DNA of 64,000 nt from Paraflavitalea devenefica (GCF_011759375.1 NZ_JAARML010000005.1:124001-188000), one strand, 5' to 3'; counted from the stretch's first letter, positions 39,272 to 47,985 are shown. The notes: a model not told the origin generated them from the letters alone. Numbers and translations are program-made.

Positions 39272-40612
39272 ATGACAAAAAACACAACCATTTCAGTTGA
39301 TTCGTTGAGCCGCAAACAGGTAATTGTATCCATTACCATCATTGGTGTAATGTTCTTTATGTTCGGCTTCGTATCCTGGGTAAATGCCATTTTGATCCCG
39401 TACTTCAAGATCGCTTGTGAGCTTAGTCATTTCCAGGCCTACCTGGTGACATTTGCTTTTTATATCTCCTATTTCATCATGTCTGTTCCCGCTTCGTACC
39501 TGCTCAAGGCCACCGGGTTTAAAAAAGGTATGATGACCGGTTTCTGGATCATGGCGGTGGGCGCTTTTTTATTTATTCCCGCAGCAGCTACCCGTACCTA
39601 TGCTGTTTTCCTGTTGGGTTTGTTCATACTGGGTACCGGGCTGGCCATTCTGCAAACCGCTGCCAATCCGTATATCACCATATTGGGACCTAAAGAAAGA
39701 GCCGCACAGCGCATCAGCATGATGGGCATCTGTAACAAAGCGGCGGGCATACTGGCGCCTCTCATCTTTGCAGCCGTGGTATTAAAGGCCACCGACAGCG
39801 ACCTGTTCAAACAGTTGCCGGGCATGAATGCGGTGCAAAAAGAAGCGGCCCTCGATGAATTGATCGGCCGGGTAATTGTTCCTTATATATGTGTGGGCGC
39901 TTTTCTTTTTCTGTTAGGTTTAATGATCCGGTTTTCTCCACTGCCTGATATCGATACAGAGCATGAATCGCCCGAGTTGCAACAAGCCAACCAGGGTAAG
40001 TCGGGCATCATACAGTTCCCGCATCTGGTATTAGGCGCCATTGGTATCTTCCTGCATGTGGGCACACAGGTAATAGCCATTGATACCATTATTGGTTATG
40101 CCGGTTCTATGAACATCCAGTTGCTGGAAGCCAAAGTCTTTCCTTCCTATACCTTGTTTTGTACCATTTGCGGGTATATTATCGGCATCATTGTGATCCC
40201 TAAGTTTATCAGCCAGGTAAATGCCTTGCGGGTATGCACCATACTGGGCACCCTCTTTTCGCTGCTCATTATTTTTACACATGGGAAGGTGAACTTTTTA
40301 GGACATACAGCCGATATCTCTATCTGGTTTGTGGTGTTATTGGGTTTGTCCAATTCCCTGATATGGGCAGGCATGTGGCCCCTGGCATTAGATGGATTGG
40401 GAAAATTCACCAAGCTGGGCGCCTCTGTGCTCATCATGGGTTTATGCGGTAATGCCATCCTGCCGCTTATCTATGGAGCCGTAGCCGATTCGAACGGGCT
40501 CCGGCAGGGGTACTGGGTATTAGTGCCTTGTTATTTATACCTTGTATTCTATGCCGTGTACGGGCATCGTATCAGGTACTGGCGTTCCAATAAGAAACTG
40601 GTTCTTCAATAA
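39272..40612 (+). CDS. nagP: Sugar MFS transporter, FucP/NagP type
   Basis: 446 residues with about 12 membrane spans and no signal peptide. The first spans contain MFFMFGFVSWVNAILIPYF and FYISYFIMSVPASYLL, and the middle contains FILGTGLAILQTAANPYIT; these are features of the fucose/glucose/galactose-type proton symporters. The gene lies directly before nagA and nagB (16 bp gap), so N-acetylglucosamine or a close relative is the likely substrate, as in NagP of other Bacteroidota and Shewanella. The symbol rests on this context. The cargo would be unphosphorylated, so a kinase (not seen in the window) is needed before NagA acts. Confidence 0.85.
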   Translation: MTKNTTISVDSLSRKQVIVSITIIGVMFFMFGFVSWVNAILIPYFKIACELSHFQAYLVTFAFYISYFIMSVPASYLLKATGFKKGMMTGFWIMAVGAFLFIPAAATRTYAVFLLGLFILGTGLAILQTAANPYITILGPKERAAQRISMMGICNKAAGILAPLIFAAVVLKATDSDLFKQLPGMNAVQKEAALDELIGRVIVPYICVGAFLFLLGLMIRFSPLPDIDTEHESPELQQANQGKSGIIQFPHLVLGAIGIFLHVGTQVIAIDTIIGYAGSMNIQLLEAKVFPSYTLFCTICGYIIGIIVIPKFISQVNALRVCTILGTLFSLLIIFTHGKVNFLGHTADISIWFVVLLGLSNSLIWAGMWPLALDGLGKFTKLGASVLIMGLCGNAILPLIYGAVADSNGLRQGYWVLVPCYLYLVFYAVYGHRIRYWRSNKKLVLQ

Positions 40613-40628
40613 TGGTAAATAGTGGCAC

Positions 40629-41828
40629 ATGAGTGAGCGATCAATAAAAATTATCAATGGGAACATCATTACACCGTTCAGGGTATTGAACAATGGAACG
40701 GTGGTGATCAAAAGCGATAAGATCGTTGATATTTCGGAGCGGGATATAGAAGTGCCCGGCGCCCTTGAACTGGATGCGAAAGGCCATTATGTGATGCCCG
40801 GTTTTATAGACATTCACGTGCATGGCGGGGGAGGGGGTGATTTTATGGACGGCAGTGAAGCGGATTTCTTACAGGTCGCCACTACACATTTACAATATGG
40901 CACCACTGCCATGCTGCCTACAACACTCACCAGCGACACAGCGGGGATCATTAAAACCCTGCAATGTTACCGGGAGGTAGCGCAACAAAAAACGGGCGGG
41001 GCGCAATTCCTGGGCGTGCACCTCGAAGGGCCTTACCTGGCCATGAGCCAGCGTGGTGCGCAAGACCCTGCCTGGGTCCGCAACCCCGATCCGGCGGAAT
41101 ACAAAGAGATCGTCCGGGCATCAGGTGGAGTCATCAAACGTTGGAGTGCGGCGCCTGAATTACCGGGTGCTATCGAATTTGCGCACTACCTGCAGGACAA
41201 TGGTATTCTACCCTCGCTGGCACATACTGATGCCATCTATGAAGAAGCGGCAGCAGGATTTAAGAATGGTTATACACTCGCTACGCATTTGTATTCAGGT
41301 ATGTCGGGTGTTACCCGCCGGAATGCTTACCGGTATGCAGGTGTTATAGAAACGGCTTTTTTGATTGATGAAATGGATGTTGAAATAATAGCCGACGGCA
41401 AACACCTGCCGGCCCCGTTGTTACAACTGATCTATAAAATAAAAGGACCTGAACGTATCGCGCTTATTACAGATGCGATGCGTGGCGCAGGCATGCCGCC
41501 AGGCGATAGTATCCTGGGAAACAGGGACACCGGTTTGAAAGTGATCATCGAAGACGGCGTTGCCAAACTGCCCGACAGATCGGCCTTTGCCGGCAGTGTG
41601 GCTACCGCCAACCAGTTGGTAAAAAACATGGTGGTGCTGGCCGGCGTTCCGGTGGCACAGGCAGTGCAGATGATCACGGCCACACCCGCCCGCATACTGG
41701 GTATTCATCAACAGAAGGGTACGTTGGCGGGCGGTATGGATGCCGATATCACCATTTGTGATGAACAGTTTCATGTAAAAGCCGTGATGGTGATGGGTGA
41801 TATATTATACAGGGAAAAATCATTTTGA
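40629..41828 (+). CDS. nagA: N-acetylglucosamine-6-phosphate deacetylase
   Basis: 399 residues, cytoplasmic, amidohydrolase fold. Seen motifs: GFIDIHVHGGGGGDFMDG (metal-site histidines), LGVHLEGPYLAMSQRGAQDP (metal Glu), LAHTDAIYEEAAAGF, ATHLYSGMSG and ALITDAMRGAGMPPG with the catalytic Asp. It removes acetate from GlcNAc-6-phosphate to give glucosamine-6-phosphate. The usual HLFNAM segment reads HLYSGM here, a modest change. It lies between the sugar transporter and nagB and its stop overlaps the possible upstream TTG of nagB. Confidence 0.93.
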   Translation: MSERSIKIINGNIITPFRVLNNGTVVIKSDKIVDISERDIEVPGALELDAKGHYVMPGFIDIHVHGGGGGDFMDGSEADFLQVATTHLQYGTTAMLPTTLTSDTAGIIKTLQCYREVAQQKTGGAQFLGVHLEGPYLAMSQRGAQDPAWVRNPDPAEYKEIVRASGGVIKRWSAAPELPGAIEFAHYLQDNGILPSLAHTDAIYEEAAAGFKNGYTLATHLYSGMSGVTRRNAYRYAGVIETAFLIDEMDVEIIADGKHLPAPLLQLIYKIKGPERIALITDAMRGAGMPPGDSILGNRDTGLKVIIEDGVAKLPDRSAFAGSVATANQLVKNMVVLAGVPVAQAVQMITATPARILGIHQQKGTLAGGMDADITICDEQFHVKAVMVMGDILYREKSF

Positions 41829-41836
41829 TACGAGAT

Positions 41837-42595
41837 ATGATAAAAGAATTCAAACAGGATAAACTGCTGGTCCGTACCTATGAAAACAGGGCCATCATGG
41901 GAGCGGAAGCTGCCCGGGAGGCCATTGCTGCCATACAGGCATTGCTACAGGTGCAACAGGAAGTGAACATCATCTTTGCTGCGGCGCCCTCGCAAAACGA
42001 GTTTCTGCAGGCGCTCAGCCAAGCGCCTGTTCACTGGAGCCGGGTCAATGCCTTTCACATGGATGAATACATTGACCTGCCTGCCGATGCACCACAGGGA
42101 TTTGGCAATTTTTTACGGAATGCCCTTTTAAATAAAGTGCCGTTCAGGTCTGTTCATTACTTACAGGGTAATCATCCTGATATAGCAGCGGAATGCAACA
42201 GATATAGTGAACTGCTGCGGAACCATCCTGTTGATATTACCTGCATGGGTATTGGAGAAAACGGTCACCTCGCCTTTAATGACCCGCCGGTGGCTGATTT
42301 TAATGATCCCGTACTGGTTAAAAAAGTGCAACTGGACGAGGCTTGCAGGTTACAGCAGGTGCACGATGGTTGTTTTAAACAACTCACCGAGGTTCCCACA
42401 CATGCCATCACCCTTACCATTCCGGCCCTGATGGCAGCTTCAGACATTTTCTGTATGGTGCCGGGGCCTACAAAGGCCACAGCCGTGTACAATACCATCC
42501 ATCATACCATTGATGAAAGCGTACCTGCTTCTATTTTGAGACGCCATGAACATGCCATATTGTTTACCGATAACCTGAGTGCAGGTATGTTATAA
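41837..42595 (+). CDS. nagB: Glucosamine-6-phosphate deaminase
   Basis: 252 residues from ATG 41837; a TTG at 41825 overlapping the nagA stop is possible but less likely. Motifs of the family are AFHMDEYIDLPADAPQGFGNFL (catalytic Asp region) and ITCMGIGENGHLAFNDPP. The enzyme turns glucosamine-6-phosphate into fructose-6-phosphate and ammonia, the last step of amino-sugar entry into glycolysis. It is directly downstream of nagA (8 bp gap) and 16 bp before the LacI regulator gene. Confidence 0.93.
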   Translation: MIKEFKQDKLLVRTYENRAIMGAEAAREAIAAIQALLQVQQEVNIIFAAAPSQNEFLQALSQAPVHWSRVNAFHMDEYIDLPADAPQGFGNFLRNALLNKVPFRSVHYLQGNHPDIAAECNRYSELLRNHPVDITCMGIGENGHLAFNDPPVADFNDPVLVKKVQLDEACRLQQVHDGCFKQLTEVPTHAITLTIPALMAASDIFCMVPGPTKATAVYNTIHHTIDESVPASILRRHEHAILFTDNLSAGML

Positions 42596-42611
42596 CAATG
42601 TATATTAGAGT

Positions 42612-43685
42612 ATGAAATCATCGAAGGAAAAAGAGCATCAACTTTCAGGGATCAAAGAGATCGCCCGGCGGGCCAACGTGTCTATAGGTACTGTAGACCG
42701 GGTAATTCATGACAGGGCCGGTATAGCCCCAAAGACAAAAGAAAAAGTCCTGAAGATCATACAGGAGCTTAATTACCAGCCCAATATTCATGCAAGGCGG
42801 TTGGCATTGGCGAAACAAATAAGGATCGCTACGCTGATACCAGCCAAATCGAATGAAACCAGTTTCTGGGAGGGGCCTTTAAAAGGATTGGAGATGGCTG
42901 CTGCAGAGATCAGCCACTATGGGGTACAGGTAGAGCAGTTCTTTTATGACCAGGACTCCATTGATTCTTTTTTACAGCAATCGCGCCTTTTACTGAAGAC
43001 AAAGCCTGATGGCATATTGCTGGCCCCGTCTTTTATAGAAGAATCTGTTGGGTTTGCCCAAAAATGCCGGAAGATGAACATCCCGTATGTGCTGATAGAT
43101 TCCGATCTGCCTGGTGAGGGGAGCCTGGCCTATATTGGTCCGAACCTGAATGCGAGCGGTAACCTTGCAGCACACCTGGTCAGTTATTTGATTGACGAAA
43201 ATGACAGGATACTCATTGTAAATATTTCCAAGGAGCTGGATGACCAGCACCATCTATTAAAGAAGGAAGAAGGATTCCGCAATTATTTCCGTACGCACCG
43301 GTGGGACAACCAGATTGTAAAGATCAATATCAATAAAACCGATCCTAAATCTATTGAAAAAGGATTGGCCGCTATGCTCAAGCAGCACGACAATATCAAG
43401 GTGATCTTCGTCACCAATTCGCGGGTATCTAACGTGGCGGCCTTTGTAGAAAAACTCGACAGGAAGATCATACTGGTTGGGTACGATTTTTTGAATGAGA
43501 ACATCGAATACATCAATAAGGGCGTTATTGACTTCCTGATCTGTCAAAAGCCGCTGGAACAGGCTTACAAGGGCGTGATGGCGCTTTACCAACACCTGAC
43601 CCTGGCCTCTTCGCCGGTAGAAAAGGTCAGCTTCATGCCGATAGATATTATTACCCGGGAGAATTACCGGTTTTACAACTATTAA
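42612..43685 (+). CDS. LacI-family transcriptional regulator
   Basis: 357 residues. The N-terminal helix-turn-helix and hinge cover residues about 13-60 (GIKEIARRANVSIGTVDRVIHDRAGIAP...LNYQPN). The rest is a periplasmic-binding-protein-like effector domain similar to that of sugar regulators. It is the only DNA-binding protein in the locus and is co-transcribed with nagP, nagA and nagB. It is therefore the likely binder of the four palindromes at 25566, 27833, 33068 and 43728. The effector may be an amino-sugar phosphate, but nothing in the sequence proves that. Confidence 0.9.
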   Translation: MKSSKEKEHQLSGIKEIARRANVSIGTVDRVIHDRAGIAPKTKEKVLKIIQELNYQPNIHARRLALAKQIRIATLIPAKSNETSFWEGPLKGLEMAAAEISHYGVQVEQFFYDQDSIDSFLQQSRLLLKTKPDGILLAPSFIEESVGFAQKCRKMNIPYVLIDSDLPGEGSLAYIGPNLNASGNLAAHLVSYLIDENDRILIVNISKELDDQHHLLKKEEGFRNYFRTHRWDNQIVKININKTDPKSIEKGLAAMLKQHDNIKVIFVTNSRVSNVAAFVEKLDRKIILVGYDFLNENIEYINKGVIDFLICQKPLEQAYKGVMALYQHLTLASSPVEKVSFMPIDIITRENYRFYNY

Positions 43686-43727
43686 ACAAGTCAGCTTACT
43701 CATAAACGGACCATCCCCCGCTTATTG

Positions 43728-43745
43728 TACGTGTACGTAAACGGT
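43728..43745. promoter_or_regulatory. LacI-family operator candidate 4
   Basis: TACGTGTACGTAAACGGT matches operator 2 at 14 of 18 positions, with the core CGTGTACGT intact. It lies 26 bp before the ATG of the Gfo/Idh/MocA gene at 43772 and after the stop of the regulator gene. Confidence 0.55.
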
Positions 43746-43771
43746 GTCGTTGGTCAAAACAACACACAGCC

Positions 43772-44803
43772 ATGACAACTAAACAACATAGAAGAGATTT
43801 CATCAAACAAACCGTGTGCGCAGGCATTGGCGCAGGTGTTCTTTCGCAGTTCCCCTTTAGTGGAATGGCGGCCGGTACTGTTGCCACTGGTAAGCGCATT
43901 GGCATTATCGGGCTCGATACCTCGCACAGTACCTCCTTTACCGCTTTGCTCAATGATCCGGCAACCGGCGACGCATTTAAAGGATATAAAGTAGTGGCGG
44001 CTTATCCCTATGGAAGCAGGGACATTGAAACCAGCGCCAGCAGGATACCCGGATATATTACAACGGTCCAGGCCAAAGGTGTGCAGATCGTCAACTCCAT
44101 ACCCGAGTTGCTGGGTATGGTCGATGTGGTGATGCTCGAAACAAATGATGGCAGGCTGCACCGTGAACAGGCGGTCCAGGTGATCAAGGCAGGTAAACAG
44201 CTATTTATTGATAAACCCATTGCCAATTCGATGGCAGATGCCATTGCTATTTTTGACCTGGCGAAGAAAAACAACGTTCCCATATTTTCTGCCTCCTCGC
44301 TTCGTTTCACCGAAGGCATGGAAGAGGTGCTGAGTGGAAAAAAGATCGGAAAGGTCCTTGCTGCCGATGCCTATAGTCCGGCAAAGCTCGAGAAAACGCA
44401 TATCGACTTTTACTGGTACGGCATTCATGGCGTTGAAATGTTATTTACGGCCATGGGCACCGGTTGCAAAACGGTTACCCGTTTTTATCAGAATGATATG
44501 GACCTGGTGGTGGGGGTGTGGGAAGATGGCAGGATGGGTACCTTCCGCGGCACCCGTTGCGGTAAAGCGCTCTATGGCGGCACCATCTTTGGTGAAACGG
44601 GCAATGCCACTTACGGTGGATATTCCTATGAGAGAATACTGCATAAAATTATAGACTTCTTTGAAACAGGTATTTCACCTGTGCCTGCAGCAGCAACGCT
44701 GGAGATCTGTGCCTTTATAGAAGCTGCCCAAAAAAGCAAGCTCAAGGGAGGCAAGCCTATTCAGATGCAGGAAATATTTAAACAATATCATTACAAGACG
44801 TAG
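43772..44803 (+). CDS. Tat-exported Gfo/Idh/MocA-family oxidoreductase-like protein
   Basis: 343 residues with a twin-arginine signal (HRRDFIKQTVCAGIGAGVL). The Rossmann start reads RIGIIGLDTSHSTSF, so the usual GxGxxG nucleotide loop is replaced by GLDTSH. The Glu of the family EKP motif is Asp (LFIDKPIANSMADA). The C-terminal domain has HIDFYWYGIHGVEMLF, which includes the HxxxH-like region of the family. It may still bind a dinucleotide or may use another ligand. An operator-like site precedes it, so it belongs to the amino-sugar locus although it has its own promoter region. The substrate is unknown. Confidence 0.82.
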   Translation: MTTKQHRRDFIKQTVCAGIGAGVLSQFPFSGMAAGTVATGKRIGIIGLDTSHSTSFTALLNDPATGDAFKGYKVVAAYPYGSRDIETSASRIPGYITTVQAKGVQIVNSIPELLGMVDVVMLETNDGRLHREQAVQVIKAGKQLFIDKPIANSMADAIAIFDLAKKNNVPIFSASSLRFTEGMEEVLSGKKIGKVLAADAYSPAKLEKTHIDFYWYGIHGVEMLFTAMGTGCKTVTRFYQNDMDLVVGVWEDGRMGTFRGTRCGKALYGGTIFGETGNATYGGYSYERILHKIIDFFETGISPVPAAATLEICAFIEAAQKSKLKGGKPIQMQEIFKQYHYKT

Positions 44804-44851
44804 TTAAGTGGGAAGGGATCGGAAGCTGCTCTTTTTATAGTATATTATCCG

Positions 44852-44859
44852 TAATTTTG
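44852..44859 (+). promoter_or_regulatory. Bacteroidota-type -7 box before the Crp-family gene
   Basis: TAATTTTG fits TAnnTTTG and lies 34 bases before the ATG at 44894. The -33 region is T-rich (CTCTTTTT at about 44829) but has no exact TTTG. Confidence 0.4.
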
Positions 44860-44893
44860 ATACAATAGCCAATCGGTTAATAGCTAATCAACA

Positions 44894-45478
44894 ATGTTTG
44901 AGCCGCTTCTTAAGTATATAAACAACTACACTTCTACAACACTTTCAGAAAGCGAGTCTGAGCTGATTAAAAGCGCGTTTACCCTAAAGAAAATAAAGAG
45001 GAAGCAATATTTTTTGCAGGCGGGTGATGTATGCAGGTATTTTGGGTTTATTCTCAAAGGCGCTATGCGACAATACCTGGTGGATGACAAAGGGGTGGAA
45101 CATATTGTGCATTTAAGTATTGAAAACTGGTGGGTGGGCGACCGTGAGAGTTGGGTAATGCTCACGCCTTCGAATTATTATATTGATGCCTGGGAAGATA
45201 CTGAATTGTTACTCATTACAAGAGCCGACACCTTAAAACTGGTGCAACAGATCCCGGCTTTCAGTGAATTGTTACGGCTGCTGGACGAAAGAAACAATAT
45301 TGCTACACAAAGAAGAATAGCTTCTTCCATTAGTTATACTGCAGAAAAGAGGTACATTGATTTTATCAACAGCCACCCCGATTTTTTACAACGTTTCCCA
45401 CAACATGTCATTGCTTCTTACCTCGGCATTACAAAAGAAACGCTTAGCCGGGTACGCAAACAGGCAATGCAAAAATAA
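44894..45478 (+). CDS. Crp/Fnr-family transcriptional regulator
   Basis: 194 residues. The cyclic-nucleotide-binding fold covers about 25-115 (RKQYFLQAGDVCRYFGFILKGAMRQYLVDDKG). The C-terminal helix-turn-helix is HVIASYLGITKETLSRVRKQ. The phosphate-binding Arg-Ser of cAMP-responsive CRP is not obvious, so the effector is unknown. Bacteroidota have many such short regulators near stress or detoxification genes. It may regulate the YcaC-like and pirin genes downstream. A strong intrinsic terminator follows 41 bp later, so it is a single-gene unit. Confidence 0.88.
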   Translation: MFEPLLKYINNYTSTTLSESESELIKSAFTLKKIKRKQYFLQAGDVCRYFGFILKGAMRQYLVDDKGVEHIVHLSIENWWVGDRESWVMLTPSNYYIDAWEDTELLLITRADTLKLVQQIPAFSELLRLLDERNNIATQRRIASSISYTAEKRYIDFINSHPDFLQRFPQHVIASYLGITKETLSRVRKQAMQK

Positions 45479-45519
45479 ACCGCACTTTACTATTTGACCT
45501 TTTTGTTTCCACTTTGTTT

Positions 45520-45547
45520 CCGTTGACATTTGTTAACGGTTTTTTTT
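45520..45547 (+). terminator. Intrinsic terminator after the Crp-family gene
   Basis: CCGTTGAC (45520-45527) pairs with GTTAACGG (45532-45539; one G-U pair) around ATTT, followed by eight T residues (45540-45547). Confidence 0.8.
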
Positions 45548-45638
45548 ATCATTTATCATCGTTTCTCACTCCCTCTTTGATGCAATTTTGGTTATTGATC
45601 GTTCGAGCTATCAAACAGCTTATTGACTAATATTTTAA

Positions 45639-46304
45639 ATGCTAAAAGAAATGGAAAAGAATCCGAAAACCGGCCTTGCCGGCCTGCTTCGCCCCGAGGA
45701 CAGTATTCTCGTGCTGATAGACCATCAGCCTTATCAGTTCACCAATCTGCACAGTCACGAACCCACCATGATTGTCAATAATGTCGTTGCGCTGGCTAAG
45801 TCAGCGAAAGTCTTCAACGTGCCCACCATCCTCACCACAGTGCTGGAAGAGCGTGGCGGGTATATCATCAAGGGGCTTCAGGATGTCTTCCCGGAGCAAA
45901 AGCCAATCAACCGCACCTTCATTAACACCTGGGAAGATCCGAATGTTACCGATATCGTGAAGAAGAGTGGTCGCAAGCAGCTCGTGCTCGCCGCACTGTA
46001 TACCGAAATTTGCCTTGCCATGCCAGCGATCCAGGCACTCGCCGAGGGATATGATGTTTTTATTGTTACCGATGCTTCGGGTGGCGTTACGGCGGAAGCG
46101 CATGACATGGCCGTGCGTCGTATGGTTCAAGCCGGTGCGGTGCCCATCACCTGGATGGCTGTGATGGCCGAATGGCAGCGTGATTGGGCACGCGACACTG
46201 CCGCTGGCGTAGCAGGCGTCGTTGCCGAACATGGTGGCGGTAGTGGGGTAGCCTTCGCCTGGGAACTGCAGCTTCTTGCTACACCTGTTCCTGCAGCGCA
46301 TTAA
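45639..46304 (+). CDS. Isochorismatase-family hydrolase, YcaC-like
   Basis: 221 residues (a start at Met5, 45651, is also possible). The cysteine-hydrolase fold is shown by DSILVLIDHQPYQFTNLHSH (catalytic Asp), GRKQLVLAALYTEICLAMPA (catalytic Cys in TEIC) and VTDASGGVTAEAHDMAVRRM. YcaC-type enzymes have no firmly known substrate. The codon choice in parts (many GTC, GCC, CTC, CGC) is richer in G+C third positions than the genes around it, which could reflect transfer. It stands alone between two terminators, after a Crp-family regulator and before pirin. Confidence 0.88.
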   Translation: MLKEMEKNPKTGLAGLLRPEDSILVLIDHQPYQFTNLHSHEPTMIVNNVVALAKSAKVFNVPTILTTVLEERGGYIIKGLQDVFPEQKPINRTFINTWEDPNVTDIVKKSGRKQLVLAALYTEICLAMPAIQALAEGYDVFIVTDASGGVTAEAHDMAVRRMVQAGAVPITWMAVMAEWQRDWARDTAAGVAGVVAEHGGGSGVAFAWELQLLATPVPAAH

Positions 46305-46325
46305 TAAATCAACTGTTAGGAAGGG

Positions 46326-46363
46326 AAGCAGCATTTTGGAGCAATATCAAAATGCTGCTTTTT
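46326..46363 (+). terminator. Intrinsic terminator after the YcaC-like gene
   Basis: AAGCAGCATTTTG (46326-46338) pairs perfectly with CAAAATGCTGCTT (46348-46360), a 13-bp stem with a 9-base loop, followed by TTT. Confidence 0.8.
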
Positions 46364-46407
46364 AAAATCATTGTACGTATTTCTTGATAATTAAGAAAGA
46401 GAGGATC

Positions 46408-47280
46408 ATGAAAAAGAAGATTAGTTTTTCAGGAAAGGGGTCAAGAGCCGATATTGGTAATATGACCATTTACCGCATGCTGCCCAATAGGTATACCGAT
46501 GCTGTAGGGCCATTTGTTTTTCTCGACCATATTGCACCGACTGTTCATGAAGTGAATGCAACAGCAAAAAAAGCCGGGACGGGGGCACATCCCCACAGAG
46601 GCATTGCAACGCTGACTTACATTCTGAACGGTGAAGCCGAACATTTTGATAGCAAAGGCCATCACGCCAAAGTCGGCGCCGGTGGAATACAGTGGATGAA
46701 AGCAGGCAACGGAATTATCCATGATGAAAATCTGACTCCCGATGCCCATGATAAAGACAGGCTAACGCATGCTTTTCAGTTCTGGATAAATCTTCCGGCG
46801 CAGCATAAAGCCGAGCCGCCACAATACCTTGCCATACGAGCTAATGGCGTTCCCCAACAGATACTGAATGACAGCGCAGGATGGATTAAAGTAATTGCAG
46901 GAGGCTATGATCATTTGCATTCAGCCATACCCGATTACTCGAAGCAGTTTATTTACCACCTGCACCTGGAAGCAGGCAAGCAATTTTCGCTGGATACAGA
47001 AGATGGGTTGGAATATGCTGCCTTTCTGCCAGAGCTGGGTGCTACAATAAATGACAGTGCATTCGATGCAGGGGAATTTATTGAGTTTGATCGAAACGGA
47101 GGAACCATATTGATCGTGAACAAAAACACCGTGGCAATGGACATTGTCTTATTTGGAGGAGAGCACTACACGGAGCCTATCGTTGCAGAAGGCCCCTTTG
47201 TGATGAACAGTCACCTTGAGATAGCAGACGCCTATAAAGATTTCTTTGCAGGCAAATATGGTACAATAAATTACGGGTAA
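46408..47280 (+). CDS. Pirin-family protein
   Basis: 290 residues from ATG 46408; the frame extends back to a TTG at 46384, but the ATG follows an AAGAAAGAGAGG purine-rich tract. The N-terminal cupin has the pirin metal-site motif HPHRGIATLTYILNGEAEHFD and later MKAGNGIIHDE; the C-terminal cupin ends the protein. Pirins bind a divalent metal and some are quercetinases or redox-linked regulators; the role here is unknown. It has its own upstream terminator and lies near the YcaC-like gene, a pairing seen in other Bacteroidota stress gene clusters. Confidence 0.92.
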   Translation: MKKKISFSGKGSRADIGNMTIYRMLPNRYTDAVGPFVFLDHIAPTVHEVNATAKKAGTGAHPHRGIATLTYILNGEAEHFDSKGHHAKVGAGGIQWMKAGNGIIHDENLTPDAHDKDRLTHAFQFWINLPAQHKAEPPQYLAIRANGVPQQILNDSAGWIKVIAGGYDHLHSAIPDYSKQFIYHLHLEAGKQFSLDTEDGLEYAAFLPELGATINDSAFDAGEFIEFDRNGGTILIVNKNTVAMDIVLFGGEHYTEPIVAEGPFVMNSHLEIADAYKDFFAGKYGTINYG

Positions 47281-47292
47281 CAATTCAAAAGC

Positions 47293-47985
47293 TTATCCTT
47301 CAACACTTACCTTCACTACCGCCATTCCCTTCGTCGTAGGCACATCACTGGCCTTTCCTCTTTCGGCACCCGCCACGCCCAGGAATAATACCCACGGAGC
47401 CGTAGTGGCCGGCATCGGTACTTCAAAATGGAAGGGCTTCGATTCATCTTTAAAAGAAACAACGGCCGCCCGCATAGTTTCTTTTTTAAAGCGGTCCTTC
47501 TTAAAGTCCGGGAATACTACAGTAATGCTTAATTGATACCCATCCAGGAAATCCTGCTTTGGCCATTCGGGGTGTTGCTGCAGTTGAACGGTCACCTGCA
47601 TCTTTTTTCGCTTCGTATCTGTCTCTATGGAGAATTGATGGTGTAGTATCTTATCCAGTGAATACTTCCTGCTACATTCCAGCTTTAAAAGTCCCTTCAG
47701 ACTAAAACCTTTGTCTTCTTTCAATTGTTTTCTGAATATAGCCAGCAGGTCTGTCCATAAGCCGCCATCTTTGTGCTCGGTACGGACCGCATCAAAGATC
47801 AGTTTGGCAGGTTTATTGCTGCTTATTAATTGCTCTTTGCTTTGCTCCAGGTCAGCATTAATAGAAACGGGTGTATAAGTACCACGCTTAGCCCGCACAT
47901 GAGGTTTGTATCGTCTGCTGCGAACGATCGTTACATCATAAATGGAGCCACGCATCTTGACAACAGAAGGTATCAGCTTTGCCAT
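47293..47985 (-). CDS. Protein of unknown function (basic, no signal peptide)
   Basis: 230 residues with no signal peptide or membrane span. It is rich in Lys and Arg, particularly in the first 40 residues (MRGSIYDVTIVRSRRYKPHVRAKRG). The middle contains GLLKLECSRKYSLDKILHHQF and the end is beta-like (TTAPWVLFLGVAGAERGK). I do not recognise the family. It is convergent with pirin (12 bp between stops). Its upstream side carries eight 11-bp tandem repeats (48101-48188). Confidence 0.7.
   Translation of the reverse strand: MAKLIPSVVKMRGSIYDVTIVRSRRYKPHVRAKRGTYTPVSINADLEQSKEQLISSNKPAKLIFDAVRTEHKDGGLWTDLLAIFRKQLKEDKGFSLKGLLKLECSRKYSLDKILHHQFSIETDTKRKKMQVTVQLQQHPEWPKQDFLDGYQLSITVVFPDFKKDRFKKETMRAAVVSFKDESKPFHFEVPMPATTAPWVLFLGVAGAERGKASDVPTTKGMAVVKVSVEG

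Noticed and set aside
46372..46385. TGTACGTATTTCTT as a fifth LacI operator
   Set aside because: Only the TGTACGT core matches; the palindromic arms are missing and the pirin gene is outside the locus.
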